Shown here piece by piece: positions 58,473 to 64,000 of a stretch of 64,000 bases of DNA. The first letter of the stretch is position 1. The number at the start of each line of letters is the position of its first letter. Both the position numbers and the translations under genes were made by a program. The notes beneath the pieces were generated by a model that had not been told where the DNA came from, searched no databases, and saw nothing but the letters and a program-made list of their open reading frames with translations. The stretch is from NCBI RefSeq assembly GCF_000423925.1, contig NZ_AUIX01000001.1:186001-250000 (forward strand), read 5' to 3'. The DNA is from Butyrivibrio sp. VCD2006 (GTDB lineage: Bacteria > Bacillota > Clostridia > Lachnospirales > Lachnospiraceae).

Positions 58473-60347
58473 TTAAACCTTTTCGGCCAGTGCTGCTACG
58501 TCTTCCCTAAAAGAAACAGCCGGATGGAGCGTGAACAGAGCTTCAAACTCGCCACGTCCGATTTTTTCTTTTTGAATTAAAAGCTCTGCGCTTGAATGAA
58601 GGATGTCCTCGTAAGATCTGAGGATTTCCTTAGCCTTCGCATAGCACAGATCGATGATATCCTTAACCTGCTTATCGATCTCGCCGGCCATGAGTTCGGA
58701 ATTTCTCTTGTTATGCTGGATGTCGTAGCCAATGAAAACATCCTCTTCCTGCTCATTGTAATTGATGATACCGATTTTCTTGGACATACCATATACGGTA
58801 ACCATCTTTCTGGCTTCGCTTGTAGCCTTCTGGATATCGCTTGATGCTCCTGTAGTGATATCACCAAAGATGATCTCCTCGGCTATTCTTCCCCCAAGAA
58901 CAACCATTATTTCCTGAAGCATCTTTCCTTTTGTAAGGAACATTTCATCCTTTTCAGGCAGAGGCATGGTATAACCTGCTGCGCCCATACCTGTAGGAAT
59001 AACTGATACTGTATAAACCGGACCTACATCCGGAAGCACGTGATAGAGAATAGCATGTCCTGCTTCATGATAAGCAGTTATCTTCTTTTCCTTGTCGGAA
59101 ATAATATGACTATGCTTCTCTGTACCGATGCCAACCTGTACAAATGCCTTCTGAATATCTGTCTGTCTGATAAATGCTCTGTTGTCCATAGCTGCATTTA
59201 TTGCAGATTCATTTAACAGATTCTCAAGATCAGCACCTGTAAAGCCTGCTGTTGTCTGAGCAATGCTCTCAAGATCAACATCATCTCCCAGCGGCTTATT
59301 TCTGGCATGTACTTTAAGTATCTCCTCTCGTCCTCTTACATCGGGACGAGCAACCGTAATCTTTCTGTCAAAACGTCCGGGACGAAGGATCGCCGGATCA
59401 AGAATATCAACACGGTTCGTTGCAGCCATAACGATTATGCCTTCATTTACACCGAATCCATCCATCTCAACAAGGAGCTGATTCAGTGTCTGCTCACGCT
59501 CGTCATGTCCGCCGCCCATACCAGTTCCGCGGCGTCTTGCAACAGCATCTATCTCATCGATAAAAATAATACAGGGCGAATTCTTTTTTGCATCAGCAAA
59601 CAGGTCACGTACACGTGAAGCTCCGACACCGACAAACATTTCAACGAAATCAGAACCCGAAATGCTAAAGAACGGAACGCCTGCTTCACCTGCTACCGCT
59701 CTTGCAAGCAGTGTCTTACCTGTACCGGGAGCACCCTCTAAAAGTACACCCTTGGGAATTCTTGCTCCGACCTTAGTGAATTTCGCAGAATCCTTAAGAA
59801 ATTCAATAATCTCAGCAAGTTGTTCCTTTTCCTCAACAAGACCTGCTACATCCGTAAGCTTGATTTTGTTGTCATCACCGGTTGACAATCTGGCCCTGCT
59901 CTTACCGAAATTCATCATTCGGCTGTTACCGGACGATTGCCCCTGAGCATTGTTCATCATCACAAATAAAAACGTGATGACGAAAAGACCTACAAGAATA
60001 GGAATAATACTGCTTATCAGCAGATTTTCCCCCGGAACATCCCGCACTATCGGATCAACTCCGTGTTCTGCAAGAATGTTCTCTGTCCTGGAAGTATCAA
60101 GCGAATACAATACCTTTTCGGAATTATCCACAAGTGTAATCTTTGCTACGCCGGTAGGTGTCGCTTCATTAGGTATAATTTCCGCAGATATTACCTTGCC
60201 GTCCTGCAGATCCTGTACCAATCTTTTTTCGGTGTAGGCTGTATCTGACGACTGAATCCTGCCCTTGCCATACTCAAGAAAAGCGAGTGCCAAAAGCAGA
60301 ACCACAATCAATCCAAAATAAAAACTAAAGCCCCTATTTTTATTCAC
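58473..60347 (-). CDS. ftsH: ATP-dependent zinc metalloprotease FtsH
   Basis: 624 residues. Two membrane helices (about 8-25 and 110-131) flank a small external domain. The AAA+ module has Walker A GAPGTGKT (205-212), Walker B IIFIDEID (260-267), the pore loop FVGVG and the second region of homology ending in RPGRFDR. The zinc protease site is HEAGH (427-431) with the third ligand in a later helix (about GASSDIQKA). It degrades misfolded membrane and regulatory proteins. The order tilS-hpt-ftsH is conserved in Firmicutes, with gaps of 18 bp or so here, so it is the end of a housekeeping operon. Confidence 0.96.
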   Translation of the reverse strand: MNKNRGFSFYFGLIVVLLLALAFLEYGKGRIQSSDTAYTEKRLVQDLQDGKVISAEIIPNEATPTGVAKITLVDNSEKVLYSLDTSRTENILAEHGVDPIVRDVPGENLLISSIIPILVGLFVITFLFVMMNNAQGQSSGNSRMMNFGKSRARLSTGDDNKIKLTDVAGLVEEKEQLAEIIEFLKDSAKFTKVGARIPKGVLLEGAPGTGKTLLARAVAGEAGVPFFSISGSDFVEMFVGVGASRVRDLFADAKKNSPCIIFIDEIDAVARRRGTGMGGGHDEREQTLNQLLVEMDGFGVNEGIIVMAATNRVDILDPAILRPGRFDRKITVARPDVRGREEILKVHARNKPLGDDVDLESIAQTTAGFTGADLENLLNESAINAAMDNRAFIRQTDIQKAFVQVGIGTEKHSHIISDKEKKITAYHEAGHAILYHVLPDVGPVYTVSVIPTGMGAAGYTMPLPEKDEMFLTKGKMLQEIMVVLGGRIAEEIIFGDITTGASSDIQKATSEARKMVTVYGMSKKIGIINYNEQEEDVFIGYDIQHNKRNSELMAGEIDKQVKDIIDLCYAKAKEILRSYEDILHSSAELLIQKEKIGRGEFEALFTLHPAVSFREDVAALAEKV

Positions 60348-60359
60348 TGTTTATCCCCT

Positions 60360-60884
60360 TTAATCGAACTCTACAACTCCTATGTAAGGAAGGTTACGAT
60401 ATCTCTGGTCATAATCAAGACCATATCCCACAACAAACTCATCAGGAATCTCAAATCCTGTATAATCTACATGCACATCCATAACACGTCTCTCAGGCTT
60501 ATCAAGGAGTGTGCAAAGTCTTATGCTGGCAGGACCTCTGTCACCAAGCATCTTAAGAAGATAGCTGAGTGTTCTTCCTGAATCCACAATATCCTCAACT
60601 ACAATTACTTCCTTGTCTGTAAGAGGCTCATCAAGATCCTTGACAATCTTAACAACACCACTTGATTTTGTAGATGAGCCATAGCTTGAAGCAGACATAA
60701 AGTCCATTGTTACCGGAACTGTGATTCTCTTAGCAAGCTCACACATAAAGAATGTACCGCCCTTAAGAACACATACCAGATGTACAGTTTTGCCGGCGTA
60801 ATCCTTGCTTATCTGTTCGCCGATCTCCTGTATCCTCTTGTCTACTTCCTCCTCAGATAGTAATACTCTAACTGATTCTGCCAT
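60360..60884 (-). CDS. hpt: Hypoxanthine phosphoribosyltransferase
   Basis: 174 residues from the ATG at 60884 (AGAGG 5 bp upstream). An in-frame ATG at 60911 also has an AAGGAG, but only 3 bp away, and homologues begin at MAESVRV. The enzyme salvages hypoxanthine and guanine using PRPP. VLKGGTFFMCELAKR, the PRPP loop VVVEDIVDSGRTLSYLL (about 96-112) and the base-contacting DEFVVGYGLDYDQRYRNLPYIG near the C-terminus are all family marks. It lies between tilS (overlap-free, about 45 bp) and ftsH (12 bp), the conserved Firmicute order, and is part of one operon. Confidence 0.95.
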   Translation of the reverse strand: MAESVRVLLSEEEVDKRIQEIGEQISKDYAGKTVHLVCVLKGGTFFMCELAKRITVPVTMDFMSASSYGSSTKSSGVVKIVKDLDEPLTDKEVIVVEDIVDSGRTLSYLLKMLGDRGPASIRLCTLLDKPERRVMDVHVDYTGFEIPDEFVVGYGLDYDQRYRNLPYIGVVEFD

Positions 60885-60929
60885 AATTACCTCTTTTCCG
60901 GGAGCGCTCATGCACTCCTTATTACTTAA

Positions 60930-62360
60930 TCATTTTGTTACCGCAACTTCCAAAACCTTTTTCGTATCCTCATCAAGCCTGTAAGCGTCACCCATACGAT
61001 GATCGGGAACCCATAAAACATTGTCTCCCTCAGCAAGTACGTACAACGCATCCCTCTTATCAACGGGGATTTTCTCATCTATCATGAATTTCTTGAGTTT
61101 TTTATTACCATTTCCAATTGAAATGATATCACCGATCTTTCTGGTGCGAAATTGCAGACTATTCTTTATTTTATCATAATTCAGCCATTTCGTATATTCT
61201 CCGCAAGGTATTTTGAGATCACTTTCATAGGAAAATAGCCTAAGCTTTACATTGCCAAGTCCCGGAACCTGCAGCTTTACAGCTTCTCCCTTAGAAAGCT
61301 TTGCCATATCTACCAAAACAGCTTCATTATCGCCCATGACAGCTTTTTCAAAGCTAAGCTTCAATCGGTCATATATCCTAAGCGCTTTTATTCCATATGG
61401 CAGATCCATTTTTTCAGAGCCATCATGTCGTAGCGTCAGTTCTGCAAGTTCCCTTATATGCACAGCCTGAAAATCCTTAACATGAGGGTATAAAAGATGG
61501 ATTCCGTTTGTAATAAGTCTCTCGCGGATGATATCGGGCTGCTTTGCCAAAACATTGCAATCAAGAACAACTTCATCCTTCATGCTCTCAATAAGCCAGC
61601 CTTGTACCTTGCCGGCCTGTTCGTCGATAAAATCATCTATTCTGGCCAAATACTCGGCTGCCTCTGCGACATGCCTGTCAGCCTTTTGATTTATCTGTTC
61701 TTTCGCTACCGGGATTATGTTATGCCTGATTCTGTTCCTGGTATAGTCATCCGTAAAGTTGCTGCTGTCATTACAGTACTTAAAACCATTTTCTCCAAGA
61801 AATTCTTCAATTTCCGATCTCTGAGTATGAAGAAGCGGCCTGATAAGCATAAAGCCGTCTCTTTCACCCTTCGCTCTTATTCCGGAAAGCCCCTTTATCC
61901 TGCTGCCTCTGAACAGGTTGTGAAGAACAGTCTCTGCCTGATCGCCAAGATTATGAGCAGTTGCTATCTTGACCGGCTTGCCGCTTTTCCTTGCCAGTTC
62001 GCCTGCTATCGCACAAAAGGCTTTATATCTTTCATTGCGACCTGCCTCTTCCTCTGACATTTCAGCTTTTCGGGTAATACGAGGAATATCAATGTCTCTC
62101 CTGTAAAAAGGCACTTCATATTCTCCGCACAATTTCTCAACAAACTGCGCCTCACCCTCCGCAGCCTCTCTTATCATGTGGTTAATGTGGACCACCGCAA
62201 GTTCAAAATCTCTCTCCTCACGGAGCTGTCTAAGCACATGAAAAAGGCAGACAGAGTCGGCTCCTCCGGACACACCTGCAAGAACCACATCACCGTCTGC
62301 GATAAGATTTTCATCTTCTATGAACTTTTTCACTATGTCTTTAATTTCCTGAGCTCTCAT
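60930..62360 (-). CDS. tilS: tRNA(Ile)-lysidine synthetase
   Basis: 476 residues. The N-terminal PP-loop ATPase site is AGVSGGADSVCLFHVL (about 28-43), followed by VHINHMIREAA, the tRNA-positioning ATAHNLGDQAETVLHNLFRGS, and a C-terminal TilS domain (about 395-470; LQFRTRKIGDIISIG). It modifies the wobble cytidine of tRNA-Ile(CAU) to lysidine so that it reads AUA, an essential step. Its start overlaps the divIC-like gene by 20 bp and only CAAGG precedes the ATG, suggesting coupled translation. Confidence 0.94.
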   Translation of the reverse strand: MRAQEIKDIVKKFIEDENLIADGDVVLAGVSGGADSVCLFHVLRQLREERDFELAVVHINHMIREAAEGEAQFVEKLCGEYEVPFYRRDIDIPRITRKAEMSEEEAGRNERYKAFCAIAGELARKSGKPVKIATAHNLGDQAETVLHNLFRGSRIKGLSGIRAKGERDGFMLIRPLLHTQRSEIEEFLGENGFKYCNDSSNFTDDYTRNRIRHNIIPVAKEQINQKADRHVAEAAEYLARIDDFIDEQAGKVQGWLIESMKDEVVLDCNVLAKQPDIIRERLITNGIHLLYPHVKDFQAVHIRELAELTLRHDGSEKMDLPYGIKALRIYDRLKLSFEKAVMGDNEAVLVDMAKLSKGEAVKLQVPGLGNVKLRLFSYESDLKIPCGEYTKWLNYDKIKNSLQFRTRKIGDIISIGNGNKKLKKFMIDEKIPVDKRDALYVLAEGDNVLWVPDHRMGDAYRLDEDTKKVLEVAVTK

Positions 62361-62658
62361 CCTTGAAAATTATCTCTCCGGGATATACAAGCCCCAGCTT
62401 TTCCTTTGCAATTTTTTCTATATACTTTCTTGTAGTTGTATATGTCTCAAATTCTGCTATTTCTTCGCTACGCTCTTCCTCTGCTGCTATCTGAGCCTGC
62501 AAAGAACTAATCCTGTTCTGATACTGGTCTCTCTTCTGCACAAGGCTAAAGCTCCTTACCAGAACGACGATAAGCAACAATGCAACGGCAACAGTAGCCA
62601 TTATCATACCATATGTATTTTGTACATTTCCTCTTTTATATCTAGCCTTAGCTGCCAT
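62341..62658 (-). CDS. Septum-formation initiator (DivIC/FtsB family)
   Basis: 105 residues: a short basic cytoplasmic N-terminus (MAAKARYKRGN), one membrane helix (about 18-37), a coiled coil (about 40-70; QKRDQYQNRISSLQAQIAAEEE) and a short external tail with KIAKEKLGLVYPGEIIF, the pattern of DivIC/FtsB proteins that link FtsL and FtsQ/DivIB in the divisome. Position supports DivIC, since it sits between rqcP and tilS as in Bacillus, though spoIIE is missing between them. Its 3' end overlaps tilS by 20 bp. Confidence 0.88.
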   Translation of the reverse strand: MAAKARYKRGNVQNTYGMIMATVAVALLLIVVLVRSFSLVQKRDQYQNRISSLQAQIAAEEERSEEIAEFETYTTTRKYIEKIAKEKLGLVYPGEIIFKDESSGN

Positions 62659-62759
62659 TTACAAACTCCTCCTCCGAAACAAAAATGTTATCGTTATTTC
62701 GGAGATAACCCCTCAAGTATATTTTATTACTCACAAAAAGTGCTGTCAATCCACGCTTA

Positions 62760-64000
<1,241 letters not shown>

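Overview
The window looks like the chromosome of an anaerobic, AT-rich Firmicute of the Lachnospiraceae, most like Butyrivibrio or Pseudobutyrivibrio. I infer this from low GC with strong AGGAGG-type ribosome sites, a flavodiiron protein, EFR1-type ferredoxin, class II aldolase, many GHKL/LytTR and hybrid sensor proteins, a LacI-like/GGDEF fusion, abundant carbohydrate genes, and the Firmicute gene order rqcP-divIC-tilS-hpt-ftsH. The sporulation genes that separate rqcP from divIC in Bacillus (yabP, yabQ) and divIC from tilS (spoIIE) are absent here, which fits a non-sporulating lineage. Genus is an inference, not something read directly.

Layout. 1-11 kb: tRNA-Gly, the serine/threonine symporter SstT, two divergent aminoglycoside-nucleotidyltransferase-like genes (one with its catalytic motifs gone) and a Nudix hydrolase, an unlisted 55-residue membrane peptide, a DUF4430 / ECF S-component / thioesterase operon, a small secreted protein, NudC, a PNPOx-like flavoprotein, an AEC permease and a MerR-methyltransferase fusion. 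11-18.5 kb: a compact cassette of M13 metallopeptidase lipoprotein, FtsX-type ABC permease, ATPase, LytTR regulator and GHKL kinase, preceded by two identical 13-bp direct repeats 21 bp apart that look like its own operator. 18.5-21 kb: RlmI, a PfkB kinase and tRNA-Pro.

21-27.5 kb is an accessory region beside tRNA-Pro holding gene debris (tyrosine recombinase end, metQ end, an ATP-binding-protein end with a poly-A frameshift, a mosaic of conjugative-element fragments, a tRNA-like 3' end), an intact LacI-like/GGDEF protein, a short AraC protein, and an EFR1 ferredoxin / LysR pair of visibly higher GC. 27.5-32.7 kb: a TRIC-type channel, a GIY-YIG protein, and a pair of ABC exporters behind a long leader with a seven-codon reading frame and a terminator, an evident attenuation system. 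32.7-46.9 kb: a secreted protein, sugar methyltransferase, Dtd, a cytoplasmic GH5, a flavodiiron protein, a UDP-galactopyranose-mutase-like flavoprotein, two overlapping hybrid histidine kinases, flavin reductase/YdcF, GreA and aldolase.

47-56 kb concerns the cell surface: an SGNH protein with an MBOAT acyltransferase, and two very large GT-C-like membrane proteins, one apparently a tandem fusion. 56-64 kb: a cytoplasmic GH13 enzyme and the housekeeping run ftsH, hpt, tilS, divIC, rqcP, ending in a repeat-rich PEGA protein cut by the window edge. I saw no CRISPR array, no rRNA and no intact transposase.
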